Origin: Deinococcus roseus
Lineage (GTDB): Bacteria > Deinococcota > Deinococci > Deinococcales > Deinococcaceae
Length of the DNA stretch: 45,980 nucleotides
Reading direction: 5' to 3'
Assembly (NCBI RefSeq): GCF_014646895.1
Contig: NZ_BMOD01000032.1
Coordinates: 1 to 45,980, forward strand
Below are positions 1-8,248 of this stretch, piece by piece. A model generated the notes under the pieces. It saw only the letters and a list, made by a program, of their open reading frames with translations, was not told the origin of the DNA and did not search any database. A program made the position numbers and the translations under genes. The stretch's first letter is position 1, and every line of letters starts with the position of its first letter.

Positions 1-318
1 CAAGCACCCTTCCTCGGGCAGTCGGTACGCTTTCATCGAAGGTCAAGACATCACTGCTGAGACCTACCAGGCTGCCATTGCCCAATGGAAAAGTGGCAAG
101 AAAGGCTTTGTGGTGCTGAAAAAGCGCTGGGTGGTGGAGCGGACCAATGCCTGGGTGCTCAGCCACCGTCGTCTGCGGGTAGATTACGAATATTTGCCGG
201 AAACCACCGAAGCCTGGATCTATCTGGTCAACATCCGCTTACTGATTCGCCGTCTGGCACAGCATTCAGATCATGAAGCGTTAAAGAATGCTGCCTGATA
301 GCCTTTTCGGACGGTCTC
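1..318 (+). mobile_element. IS5-family (IS427-like) insertion sequence, right part
   Basis: Right part of the IS whose left part closes the window at 45234-45980. The right inverted repeat at 304-318 is the exact reverse complement of the left one at 45234-45248 (GAGACCGTCCGAAAA). It is followed by TGA at 319-321, matching the TGA at 45231-45233 just outside the left end. A TNA target duplication fits the IS427 group. Joined over the 82-bp terminal overlap the element is 983 bp. Confidence 0.85.
2..298 (+). CDS. IS5-family transposase OrfB, C-terminal part
   Basis: This is the C-terminal part of the DDE transposase, open from the window edge to a TGA at 296-298. Its first 27 codons repeat those at the right end of the window (45900-45980). 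Read across the join it continues OrfB, which begins near 45636 in the -1 frame relative to OrfA. The segment KKRWVVERTNAWVLSHRR is the conserved C-terminal signature of IS5-family transposases, with the catalytic glutamate in VVERTNAW. The protein ends 5 bases before the right inverted repeat, as expected for a compact IS. Confidence 0.85.
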   Translation, partial: KHPSSGSRYAFIEGQDITAETYQAAIAQWKSGKKGFVVLKKRWVVERTNAWVLSHRRLRVDYEYLPETTEAWIYLVNIRLLIRRLAQHSDHEALKNAA

Positions 319-357
319 TGAACGGGACGTCACATGTTGCAGGTTTGATGTGGTCAT
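319..357 (-). pseudogene. Displaced first 13 codons of the four-gene operon's lead gene
   Basis: Read on the minus strand, ATG at 357-355 opens MTTSNLQHVTSRS and then meets the IS end. The last codon, TCA, is the target-site duplication. The same TCA (45233-45231) begins the residual sequence SEWNAEDLKMF on the other side of the IS. Joining the two halves in silico gives an uninterrupted 511-aa frame. This assumes both window ends flank the same IS insertion. Confidence 0.6.
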
Positions 358-398
358 GGGTGTTTGCATTATACCGAACTCCACTACACTGCTGTAAA
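358..398 (-). promoter_or_regulatory. Predicted promoter orphaned by the IS insertion
   Basis: On the minus strand there is TTTACA (398-393), a 19-nt spacer and a perfect TATAAT (373-368), with ATG only 10 nt further on. A -10 box this close to the start codon fits the near-leaderless transcripts common in Deinococcus. The promoter points at the displaced 5' end of the 43734-45260 gene and would have driven the four-gene operon before the IS arrived. Confidence 0.5.
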
Positions 399-678
399 AA
401 TCATTCTCCAAATTGGTTTACAGTTACAAAAATCATACATGTGATGTCAAAATCAGTGCGTCAAATCCTGTCGCGCAGAGGAATCAACAATGCGAATTTC
501 TGAGGATCAAGCGTGTCTGATATCTGGGAAACCCATCTTGTCAATGGGGAAATGCCTTATTCAATAACGTTTGTTCAGAAGGACCAGAGGTTGTGTTGCC
601 TGTTTCTGGGCTCTGCTCAAAAAAGATCCACGTCATTCCCTGTCGCAGGCAGATGAAACAATGCTTTTGAGGTGAGAG
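399..678. other. Intergenic region without a recognised gene
   Basis: This stretch lies between the orphaned minus-strand promoter and the plus-strand gene at 679. Short open frames here show no coding character. The only clear signal is a ribosome-binding site (GAGGTGAG) just before the ATG at 679. Confidence 0.5.
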
Positions 679-1665
679 ATGAATCCCAGCCAGCACCGTT
701 TGACATCGTCTGCCCCCATGCCCCTCCTCGACCAGTTCGACCTGATTCACCTGCTGCAAACCTGGCAAATCCCCTTCAAGAACTTGGGGGACTTCCTGGA
801 AGTCGAGCATCAGGGCACGCATCACCTTTTGCGTGCTGAAGCGAGGGAAGACGGTCTGGGCCAGTTGCTGCTGGCTTACCCGGAGCGGCCCCTCAGGGAA
901 GAGCACTGGCAGATCCTCACCGAGCACGCCTGCACAGACATGTTCATGCGCAGTGTGCAAACCCGTGCAGATGCAGGACTGGATCTGTCTTTTCTCAACT
1001 CAGCCTGGGTCAACCATGCCAAGATTCCACCCCTGATCTGGAACGCCGGTTCCGCAACCCTGTTCCTGGACAGCAAAATCCTGGAAGGCATTTCTTCGAA
1101 GGGATATTTTTTGCGTCTGCTGGAAGCCATGGACCAGAAGATCCAGGTGTATTTCAGCCAGGTGCGCAAAGAAACCACCCCACTGCAGCCCTGGCAGCAA
1201 CGTCCTGAAGAGGATGGCACCGAGTGGATGACCGCCGGACACCTGCAAAGCCTGCTCCCAGGCTCAGAGAACTGGAGCATGACGCGCATCAATGAACTGT
1301 CCACCCTGTACCTCCCGCCCGAGGAGTTGCATGGGGCCTTTCCGAATCTGGACGAGGTGGGCCTGCATGTTCATTTGCGCTGGAGCAAAGACGAACACGA
1401 CTGGGGATGCCTGTATTTCCGGGCTTACACCGAAGCGCCAAAGGTCCCCCACAAGACCGAGAAACTTCTGGAGGGGCACCTGCAACACCTGGAACACCTC
1501 CTCAACCAGGGACGCAACCTTTCGGCCCAGCTCGATCCGGACGGAGACATGGTGGTGCGGCGCATCTTCTGGTGTGAAAAGGCACCCAGCCCAGAGCTTT
1601 TGAAAGCCTACCTCGCAGACATCGAACTTGCAGCCTGGCTCACCTACGCCATCTGTGTGCAGTAA
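679..1665 (+). CDS. Hypothetical protein (328 aa)
   Basis: I do not recognise this family. The protein is acidic, soluble and rich in Leu, His and Trp, with no signal peptide, membrane segment or nucleotide-binding motif. Its C-terminal half (about residues 170-328) alternates beta-rich stretches such as EVGLHVHLRWSKDEHDWG with a helical end, PSPELLKAYLADIELAAWL. That is loosely like YbjN or secretion-chaperone-type alpha/beta folds, a resemblance too weak to assign. The ATG is preceded by GAGGTGAG. A small secreted-protein gene follows 14 bp downstream on the same strand, so the two may be co-transcribed. Confidence 0.75.
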   Translation: MNPSQHRLTSSAPMPLLDQFDLIHLLQTWQIPFKNLGDFLEVEHQGTHHLLRAEAREDGLGQLLLAYPERPLREEHWQILTEHACTDMFMRSVQTRADAGLDLSFLNSAWVNHAKIPPLIWNAGSATLFLDSKILEGISSKGYFLRLLEAMDQKIQVYFSQVRKETTPLQPWQQRPEEDGTEWMTAGHLQSLLPGSENWSMTRINELSTLYLPPEELHGAFPNLDEVGLHVHLRWSKDEHDWGCLYFRAYTEAPKVPHKTEKLLEGHLQHLEHLLNQGRNLSAQLDPDGDMVVRRIFWCEKAPSPELLKAYLADIELAAWLTYAICVQ

Positions 1666-1679
1666 ACAAGGAGATCAAC

Positions 1680-2057
1680 ATGCTGAGAACTGTTGTGTTG
1701 CTGGTTTCTCTTTTTTGCTTTCAGTGTGCCCAGGCTGCCTGTGACATGCCTGCAGCCCGAAAGTGGCTTGGGTCGATCGGCCTTGAGCTGGGCTGGAGGC
1801 CCGAGGTGGGCAGTTACATTGCGGACACCAGTGGTTTCAAGGTCAAAGAACTCACCCAGAAAATTGACGCGGCGGCAAAGAAGTACGGCTGGGTGTCGGT
1901 GGGCAAGTGGAAAATTGAAGGTGCGCTGGTGGTGAATGCCGAGAAGACGTTCAGCTACAAAGGGGTCAAGCACCGTCTGGGCATTCTGGACGCCACAAAA
2001 GCCGGTTACACAGGTCCATTTCTGGCCATTTATGATGGCAAGGGAGACGGCTGCTGA
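1680..2057 (+). CDS. Small exported hypothetical protein (125 aa)
   Basis: The N-terminus is a clear Sec signal peptide: MLR, a hydrophobic core (VVLLVSLFCF) and an AQA-A cleavage site near residue 20. The mature part is about 105 residues with Cys near both ends (CDMPAARKW and the final GDGC), which could form a disulfide. The middle, KIDAAAKKYGWVSVGKWKIEG, is Lys- and aromatic-rich. No family is recognised. AAGGAG lies just upstream of the ATG, and the strong terminator at 2077-2104 closes the gene. Confidence 0.75.
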   Translation: MLRTVVLLVSLFCFQCAQAACDMPAARKWLGSIGLELGWRPEVGSYIADTSGFKVKELTQKIDAAAKKYGWVSVGKWKIEGALVVNAEKTFSYKGVKHRLGILDATKAGYTGPFLAIYDGKGDGC

Positions 2058-2076
2058 ACCTCAGCACCACAACAAC

Positions 2077-2104
2077 AAAAGCACGGCCCGGGCCGTGCTT
2101 TTTT
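2077..2104. terminator. Bidirectional intrinsic terminator
   Basis: A perfect palindrome GCACGGCCCGGGCCGTGC is flanked by an A-run on the left and a T-run on the right, so it can work in both directions. It lies between the convergent genes 1680-2057 and brxL (stop at 2110) and would end both transcripts. Confidence 0.9.
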
Positions 2105-2109
2105 GCTTC

Positions 2110-4131
2110 TCACTGCACACCAAGTGCCTTGAACACCGCGTCCACCGGATCGCTGTAAAAAGACACCTGAAATTTGGCAAAAAGCTCTGGTGGGACACTG
2201 GCAATGTCCACAGCACTGGACATCGGGATCAGGATGCGTTTGGCTCCAGCGTCAAAAGCCACCTGCAGGGTGGTGGCAAAATTTTCCACCCTGGTGATGG
2301 TTCCCCCCACCGTCATGTCTCCCAGAACCACCATCTGGCTCTGGATGCTGCGTCCCAGGGCTGCACTGCAAAGGCTGATGAAAAGCGGCAACGCCAGTGC
2401 CCTGGCAGCCCCGGTGCCTTGCAGGTCTGAGAGGTGCAGCAGGTAATCACTGCCTTCTGGAAAGATGGTTCCGCTGATGCGGTTGCTGTTGGCCTTGAAA
2501 TAGGTGAAAGCCACCCTTGCAGCATCACTGAGGCTGGCATGGTTGGCCAGTCCAGTCTTGACCAGTTTTCCATTCCCCTGTGCTGTCTGCAGTTCAATGC
2601 GGTAGACCCCCTGCAAGCCCCCATCTCCGAGCTGCACCGAAAAAGCGTGCCCTGGAGCAGAAGGACCATCGGGAATCAGGCTGGTCCCGCCCATCTCGGG
2701 AATCGAGACAAAGTGCTCTTCCAGGGTGTCCTGATCGATGTAGCTGAAGTGCACAGCGTAAAACTCCATCCCACCGATTTTCTTGAGTTGTTCCTTGATG
2801 CGCCTGCGCACTTTCAGGGCATACACCAGGCAGTCCCTGACGTCTTCTCTGGTGTAACTGCCATCCGGGAACAGCAGTTTCAGCAACCCGGAAACGGTTT
2901 TTCTGACTGCAACTGTGTCCCTCTGGTTGAGGTTGTTGCCCAGCTTGAAGTGCTTTTCGATGCTGTCGGCAAAGGTGCGTTTGCGCATCTCCCGGAACCA
3001 CTCGGCCAGGTAATCCACGATCATGCCGTACTGCTTTGTAAAGCTCTGGGGGTAGAACTTGGGGATTTCCCAGCCAGGGATGTAGGCATGGAAGCGGTCA
3101 AAGAAAGCCGCATCGATCATGACGCTGGGGAAAGGGGAGAGCAGGTGGCTGGTTTTCTGCAGCACCTCCACACTCTGGTCGATGTTCCCCACAAAGACCA
3201 TCGAAGCAGAACCGGTGATTTCCACCTTGCCACGGGCAAAAGAGCCCGAATTCATGTAGTCTTTCATGATCTGGATGGCGTCTTTGTCCTTGAAGTTGAT
3301 TCCGGCCACCTCATCAAACGCCACCACATCCCAGAGTCCCACCAGCCCCACCTGCCTCTGGGAGAGGTTGTAAAAGAGGTTCGCCACGGTGGTCTGACCC
3401 CCGGAAATCAGCACGGCATTGGGGCTGACCTCCTTGTACAGGTGGCTCTTGCCTGTAGAACGGGGACCGAGTTCGCAGGAGTTGTAGTTGTTCTCGATCA
3501 GGGGAATCATGCGGGCGATCAGGTGCCACTTGGCGTTTTCCTCAAATGCAGTGGGCTCCAGACCCACGCTTCTGAGCAGCACATCCATCCACTCTGCCCG
3601 GTCAAAAAACCGTCGACCCTCAAAGAGTTCCTGCATGTCGATGGCTGGCATCTGGATGGGTTTGAGTTCTTCCAGCACAAAAGGACTGGGGAGAGAACCC
3701 GCCTCATAGGTGATGCGCAGGATGCACCAGATGCCCCCGGCCAGCAGCTTCTCGTACTTGAGCACATAATCCGGGTCCACCTGAATGCCTGACACCCCCA
3801 GGCTCATCAGTTCCGCCTGGTAGATGTCGGCTTTCTCGTTGAGCTTGACGGTCACCCGGTCAATGATGGTGTAACGGCCCAGCTCCCGGATTTTGCTTTT
3901 GACCTTCTCGGCCTCGTCGGGACGCACGTAATTGTCCGAGAGGATTTTCTTGACCCGGCCCACCCCTTCCTGGATGGCCAGATCATCGTTGGTGGCACAG
4001 TACATCCCCAGCAGGTATTCCAGCACGTACACCGGAACGTTGGCCCCTTCCTTGATGGACTGGGTGAGGTCCTTGCGCACCACTTTGCCGGGGAAAGCGT
4101 AGTTGAGTTTGTGGTTCAGGTCGTGGTTCAT
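2110..4131 (-). CDS. brxL: BREX protein BrxL (Lon-like AAA+ protein)
   Basis: Last gene of the type 1 BREX cluster. The 673-aa length matches the family (about 675). The AAA+ core carries Walker A (ELGPRSTGKSHLYKE, about residues 220-235) and Walker B (DVVAFDEVAG, about 267-276). The C-terminal about 190 residues have the Lon-protease fold pattern (GDMTVGGTITRVENF, then DAGAKRILIP). Published BrxL work describes an MCM-like DNA-binding ring required for phage defence. At the usual Lon serine position I read TGAARALALPLF, so the catalytic Ser appears replaced, suggesting a non-proteolytic domain. The ATG follows GAGGAG and lies 20 bp after the pglZ stop, so the two are co-transcribed. Recognition is strong. 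Confidence 0.95.
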   Translation of the reverse strand: MNHDLNHKLNYAFPGKVVRKDLTQSIKEGANVPVYVLEYLLGMYCATNDDLAIQEGVGRVKKILSDNYVRPDEAEKVKSKIRELGRYTIIDRVTVKLNEKADIYQAELMSLGVSGIQVDPDYVLKYEKLLAGGIWCILRITYEAGSLPSPFVLEELKPIQMPAIDMQELFEGRRFFDRAEWMDVLLRSVGLEPTAFEENAKWHLIARMIPLIENNYNSCELGPRSTGKSHLYKEVSPNAVLISGGQTTVANLFYNLSQRQVGLVGLWDVVAFDEVAGINFKDKDAIQIMKDYMNSGSFARGKVEITGSASMVFVGNIDQSVEVLQKTSHLLSPFPSVMIDAAFFDRFHAYIPGWEIPKFYPQSFTKQYGMIVDYLAEWFREMRKRTFADSIEKHFKLGNNLNQRDTVAVRKTVSGLLKLLFPDGSYTREDVRDCLVYALKVRRRIKEQLKKIGGMEFYAVHFSYIDQDTLEEHFVSIPEMGGTSLIPDGPSAPGHAFSVQLGDGGLQGVYRIELQTAQGNGKLVKTGLANHASLSDAARVAFTYFKANSNRISGTIFPEGSDYLLHLSDLQGTGAARALALPLFISLCSAALGRSIQSQMVVLGDMTVGGTITRVENFATTLQVAFDAGAKRILIPMSSAVDIASVPPELFAKFQVSFYSDPVDAVFKALGVQ

Positions 4132-4151
4132 GGAGTGCTCCTCACCGGGAA

Positions 4152-6692
4152 TCAGAAGGCATCAAAATCATTCGAGAAGAGGATGTTGACCCGCCACTCT
4201 TCGCTGGTCACCACCGTATCATCTTCAGCGTCCCGCACCTCGAGCAGGTAAAGGGTGTTGCTGCTGGTTTTGCGTGAACCGATGATCAGTTTCACCGGAA
4301 ATTCCCGCTCGGTGGCATACGTGGATTCACTGGCAAGATCAAGCAGCACTTCGTTGGTGACGGCCACCCTGCCTTCTTTCTCGTAAAGACCGATTCTCAC
4401 ACGTCTGGGCCTGATTTTGTCGGTCACGGGTTCTTCTTGCACCACCATCACCGTGAAGGTGTTGTTGCGCACGGTGCGGTCGGTGCTGGTGATCAGGGCC
4501 TTCACCTTGCGGCTGACCCCACCGTCCCCTTTGGTGGCCCGCTGGTGCTGGTAAGAAAGAATGGGAACAACCATCTCCTGCAGGCTCATGCCCCCGTGCA
4601 CATACTGCACCCCTGACCCGGAGATGCTGTAACGCAGGTGCCCTCTTGGGCTGTAATACTGGACTCCAGTCACTTTCTGGTAGGCATTCAGGTCCACCTC
4701 CACATTGCCACTTTCCAGTTGCAGCGGTGTGCTGGACAACACATACCTGCGGTCCGTTTCGAAGACTCCCGGCACTTTGGGGAGCTGCAGCTTGTCTGAA
4801 GCCTCGATGGGACGGCGCTGGTACTGGAAACCATGGTCTGCGGTGACCAGCACCTTCTGGGCATTGAGGCTGTTCACCAGGCGTTTGATGGCCTTGAGCA
4901 GATCTCCGATGGCTTCCCTGGCTGCCTTAAAGGTGCCACTTTCAGAACTGGCATGGTCCCCAGTGGCATCAATCACGTCGTGGTACACGTAAATCAGGCG
5001 GTAAGGCTTGATGCGGTTTCGCATTTCTTCGGTGGGGGTGTTCAGGAGTTCTGGCAGTTTGAAGGCGGTGGCTTCCACACCAGAAGCCTGCAGCACCTTG
5101 ATGCGTGCATCGAGCCCTTCGGTGGATTTGCCATCCCTCAGCACACTCCCTTTCTCGTCCACACTCAGGGTTTCTCCTGGCAGCAGTGCCGCCATCCCCC
5201 AGTGGGTCTTGCTGGGAAGGGTGCTCAGGGCGGCCTGCAGGTTCACCGTGCCGCGCAATTCACGGGAAATTTCCTCGGAAAGTTCCGTGGCAATCTCATA
5301 ACGCAGGGCATCCGAAATCAGCACGAACACCCGGTCTGAAAGCAGAGGCTCCACATGGGATTTGAAAAAACTCCACTGTTGCATCTTGAACCCCAGCTTT
5401 TTGGAGACATCCGCACCAAAAACATCACTCCAGCGGCTCCCCAGTTCTGCCAGGAAACGGTTGGTATAGAAGTTTTCAATGGCTGCAGAGAGGGGCTTGA
5501 GTTCCTCAAGTTCTGCCTGCTGAAAATGCTCCACGAACGTGCGATACGCCCGGTCCACCCGGTGGTATTTTTCGGTGTATTGCTGGAAGAGCACCTCGGG
5601 TTGGTCTGGGTAGGTTTTGGGCAGCCCATGAAGGGACTGAAAAAAATCCACAGCAGCCAGCAAAGCCAGGTAAGCGGCCCGGTAATCCTCAAACCAGATG
5701 CTGCTGCTGCGCCCCGTGAGGAGTTCACTCCACTTGCGGAAATCCGGTGCTGTTCCAGTGAGACCCAGAGCTGCTTCCTGCAGGATCTGCAAATCCAGAG
5801 CCCGGAAGGTGTCCGCCTGCTGGTAATTGCGAGGATCAACCCCTTTCAGGTACTTTTTCACATCCAGATCTTCTGAAAGCTGGTCACTGAAGGTCTGCCA
5901 CAGGGCAGAGTCCTGGTTGTGCTGCTTCCACTGGTCCATGAAGACCACTGCACGGTGTGCAGGCTGAATCCCAAAGAAACTGATTTCTGCAGGTGCGGTG
6001 GTCCAGCCGTTTTGCAGGTGGGTCGCCAGCAGGGAAACCATCAGGCGACGCAGGCTCACGGTTTTGTTCTGGTAACCCAGCGTGAGTCTCACCTGTTCCC
6101 AGAAGGCTTCTTCCAGACCATGCTTCTGCAGCCTGCTCCAGAGCTCATTGCTGTCTTCACTGAGGCCAGCAGAGAGCACCTTGCGAATCAGGAGCTGTTC
6201 ATCTCGCACCTTCAGGTCCGTGAGCACACACATCATGGAAAGCAGCAGGTTCTGTTCATTGATGGAAGGCTCAATGTTCAGGGCCAGCAGGCGCTCCTTG
6301 CGGGTCTTGCTGTCAAAAAAGCGCACCTGCCTGCGCAGCACATCCTGCAAGTTCTTGTCGTGCAGTCCCAACGCTGTGAAAAGCAAACCTGCCCGGTCTG
6401 CACTGAAGGTCAGACCAGACTTCTGCACATCCAGCAACCAGTTTTCTCTGGCGGCAGGCTCAGGGAAAGGCAAATACAGCAGAAAATCCTCGTCTGCATG
6501 GGCAAACAGTTCATTCTTGGTGGTGAAGAAGTTGTCCTTCACCTGCCACTTGCGAACTTTTGGCAAATCCAGAGCGTCAAATTCCTGCTGGAACTCTTTA
6601 GAGGGGTCGTACCAGAAGATCACCCGGCGGCCATCGTGCTTCCAGCGGCGGTCATCGGTGAAAAGGGTGGAGAGGTTGGATGGGATGGTCAC
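4152..6692 (-). CDS. pglZ: BREX alkaline-phosphatase-superfamily protein PglZ
   Basis: An 846-aa core BREX protein with a PglZ phosphatase-like fold. Metal-binding signatures are visible at VFVLISDALRYEIATEL (about residue 450; the Asp would be the nucleophile/metal ligand) and VLVTADHGFQYQRRP (about residue 612). The N-terminal region (TDDRRWKHDGRRVIFWYDP) is typical of type 1 PglZ. Translation starts at GTG after GAGGAG. The start lies 18 bp downstream of the nested nuclease gene, so the accessory ATPase-nuclease pair shares the pglZ-brxL transcript. Composition returns to the GC-rich level of the other BREX core genes, unlike the upstream insert. Confidence 0.95.
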   Translation of the reverse strand: MTIPSNLSTLFTDDRRWKHDGRRVIFWYDPSKEFQQEFDALDLPKVRKWQVKDNFFTTKNELFAHADEDFLLYLPFPEPAARENWLLDVQKSGLTFSADRAGLLFTALGLHDKNLQDVLRRQVRFFDSKTRKERLLALNIEPSINEQNLLLSMMCVLTDLKVRDEQLLIRKVLSAGLSEDSNELWSRLQKHGLEEAFWEQVRLTLGYQNKTVSLRRLMVSLLATHLQNGWTTAPAEISFFGIQPAHRAVVFMDQWKQHNQDSALWQTFSDQLSEDLDVKKYLKGVDPRNYQQADTFRALDLQILQEAALGLTGTAPDFRKWSELLTGRSSSIWFEDYRAAYLALLAAVDFFQSLHGLPKTYPDQPEVLFQQYTEKYHRVDRAYRTFVEHFQQAELEELKPLSAAIENFYTNRFLAELGSRWSDVFGADVSKKLGFKMQQWSFFKSHVEPLLSDRVFVLISDALRYEIATELSEEISRELRGTVNLQAALSTLPSKTHWGMAALLPGETLSVDEKGSVLRDGKSTEGLDARIKVLQASGVEATAFKLPELLNTPTEEMRNRIKPYRLIYVYHDVIDATGDHASSESGTFKAAREAIGDLLKAIKRLVNSLNAQKVLVTADHGFQYQRRPIEASDKLQLPKVPGVFETDRRYVLSSTPLQLESGNVEVDLNAYQKVTGVQYYSPRGHLRYSISGSGVQYVHGGMSLQEMVVPILSYQHQRATKGDGGVSRKVKALITSTDRTVRNNTFTVMVVQEEPVTDKIRPRRVRIGLYEKEGRVAVTNEVLLDLASESTYATEREFPVKLIIGSRKTSSNTLYLLEVRDAEDDTVVTSEEWRVNILFSNDFDAF

Positions 6693-6710
6693 TTTTTCTC
6701 CTCGATGGAT

Positions 6711-7232
6711 TCAGGGAACTCTGGTGATGGTGATTCCGGGATAGAATTCTCGCCATGTTTTAAGATCAAATACTGCTGCATCATTCAGGTAGGTGGAGAC
6801 AGACCAGCCACGACCAAAAGGTCCGGCCATGAAGGTCTGATTTATCACCCTGTCTCTGGCCTGCCTTAGCAAAGCACTGTCTATTTGTTCTTTTGCAATC
6901 AGAACGACATAGCGTTTTTTTAGAGTCGTGTATCGGTCCATCAGACTCAAGTAGAGGTAACTTTCTTTGTACTTGTTCGCCAGATCGTTTCTTTCTGTGT
7001 ATTTTTTGAGTTGACTGCGCTCTATTTCCTCTCGTCTGGCCTCCAAAATGGTCCTGTCATCAAGATCTTTGACCTCAATGAGCAACAGATGATCAGGAAA
7101 TTCGGCAATGATGTCCACTCTGGACATTTCAGGCACTCCGTGAGTTTTGGCTTCTTCTTTGGAATCATCAAACAGATGGGCTGTGATGCTCCCAAAATCA
7201 AAAACCAGATCACCTTCCCTGATGACCGTCAT
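6711..7232 (-). CDS. PD-(D/E)XK nuclease-like effector (173 aa)
   Basis: This small protein carries a restriction-endonuclease-like core. In MSRVDIIAEF...LLLIEVKDL the candidate catalytic residues are Asp40 and Glu53-x-Lys55, counting from the ATG at 7232. The C-terminus ends with GWSVSTYLNDAAVFDLKTWRE. I chose the ATG at 7232, which overlaps the ATPase gene by 23 bp; an upstream start at 7292 is open but lies deep inside the ATPase. The overlap implies translational coupling and a joint function. By analogy with ATPase-plus-nuclease defence pairs (PARIS, Septu, Gabija), the ATPase may sense infection and release this nuclease. The family itself is not one I can name. Confidence 0.7.
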   Translation of the reverse strand: MTVIREGDLVFDFGSITAHLFDDSKEEAKTHGVPEMSRVDIIAEFPDHLLLIEVKDLDDRTILEARREEIERSQLKKYTERNDLANKYKESYLYLSLMDRYTTLKKRYVVLIAKEQIDSALLRQARDRVINQTFMAGPFGRGWSVSTYLNDAAVFDLKTWREFYPGITITRVP

Positions 7233-8241
7233 TGTCACGCTCCAGCCAGGAACCCAGGTCAAGCCTGTAAATGCGTTCAAACTCTTTCTCAATCAGGTTG
7301 TGTTCAATGCCTTCATAGCTTGTGGCGACTGAAGCTTTGACCCCTTGCTGCTCCGTTGTGTACAGGGAAATGAACTTTAAATCTTTTGCCTCGTGAATTT
7401 CCAATTCCTTCAGGAGCACATAACTGTGCGTGGCAACAATGATTTGAAGACCAAGTTTGGAGAGGTCAGACAGGCACTCTGCGAGACCTTTAAGGGTGGA
7501 AGGGTTCAGGTTGGCCTCCGGTTCGTCCCAGAGGATGACATCACCGGATACGAGATGCGGATAATTTCGCAAGATATACCAAAATACAGCGATTTTTCTC
7601 CAGCCTTCAGCGACCAGATTGAACTCTATTTCCTTGCCGTTGTGATTCAAGAAATATTGATCTTCTTCTACCTTGGGAACACCGCCACCCATATAGTGCT
7701 TTAATTTTTCCAGAATGGGCTGAAACAATTGGTTCTCTTCCTGCAAACTTGGTAAAAAAGCGATGTCTAAAATATCTGTATAAGTCTGGTCAAATGCAGT
7801 TTGATAAAGCTTCAAAATTGAACGTAGACCCTTGGCATGACCAATGAGGTCTTTTGCAGGCATGAAAAGAACATTTTTACCTGTGATTTTTTGGGCTGCA
7901 TTTGGGAAGCGCAGTTTTGCTGATCCATCTGGAAGGGGTAAACGGAAATCCAGCTGACCATACCCAGAGATTGTGGTTTCTACAATTGTGGAATTGTCCT
8001 GGGTGCGTTGAAGTCTTGATAAATCGTTGTCGAGTGGAAGAAAGACTTTAAGGACTGAGTCTGGAATCCCATCAGCACCCCATCCACTTCTGCTTGGTCC
8101 TCGAATAAGACCATAGATCGCCTTCAGAACATGGGTTTTCCCCGTCCCATTCCCTCCGATCAAAACATTGACCCCAGGGCTGAAGGTCAGCTCCAAGTCT
8201 TCAAAGGCTGTGAAATTATGCAGGTGCAGGCGTTCGATCAT
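7210..8241 (-). CDS. ABC/AAA_21-type ATPase (343 aa)
   Basis: An ATPase of the SMC/ABC-like AAA_21/OLD class. It opens MIERLHLHNFTAFEDLELTF and has Walker A in VLIGGNGTGKTHVL (about residue 30). An ABC-signature-like AEGWRKIA is followed by Walker B VILWDEPEANLNP and the H-loop IIVATHSYVLL. Length suits a compact ATPase without a coiled-coil arm or TOPRIM domain. The ATG at 8241 is 7 bp after the HicB-like stop, and the 3' end overlaps the nuclease gene. Composition is AT-richer than pglZ/brxL, which suggests separate acquisition. AAA_21 ATPases paired with an effector nuclease are a frequent defence theme; the pairing is seen, the role is inferred. Confidence 0.85.
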   Translation of the reverse strand: MIERLHLHNFTAFEDLELTFSPGVNVLIGGNGTGKTHVLKAIYGLIRGPSRSGWGADGIPDSVLKVFLPLDNDLSRLQRTQDNSTIVETTISGYGQLDFRLPLPDGSAKLRFPNAAQKITGKNVLFMPAKDLIGHAKGLRSILKLYQTAFDQTYTDILDIAFLPSLQEENQLFQPILEKLKHYMGGGVPKVEEDQYFLNHNGKEIEFNLVAEGWRKIAVFWYILRNYPHLVSGDVILWDEPEANLNPSTLKGLAECLSDLSKLGLQIIVATHSYVLLKELEIHEAKDLKFISLYTTEQQGVKASVATSYEGIEHNLIEKEFERIYRLDLGSWLERDNDGHQGR

Positions 8242-8248
8242 GGGTGTA

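Noticed and set aside
2434..3792. 452-codon open frame opposite brxL
   Set aside because: BrxL on the minus strand is certain; the opposite frame has no recognisable protein character.
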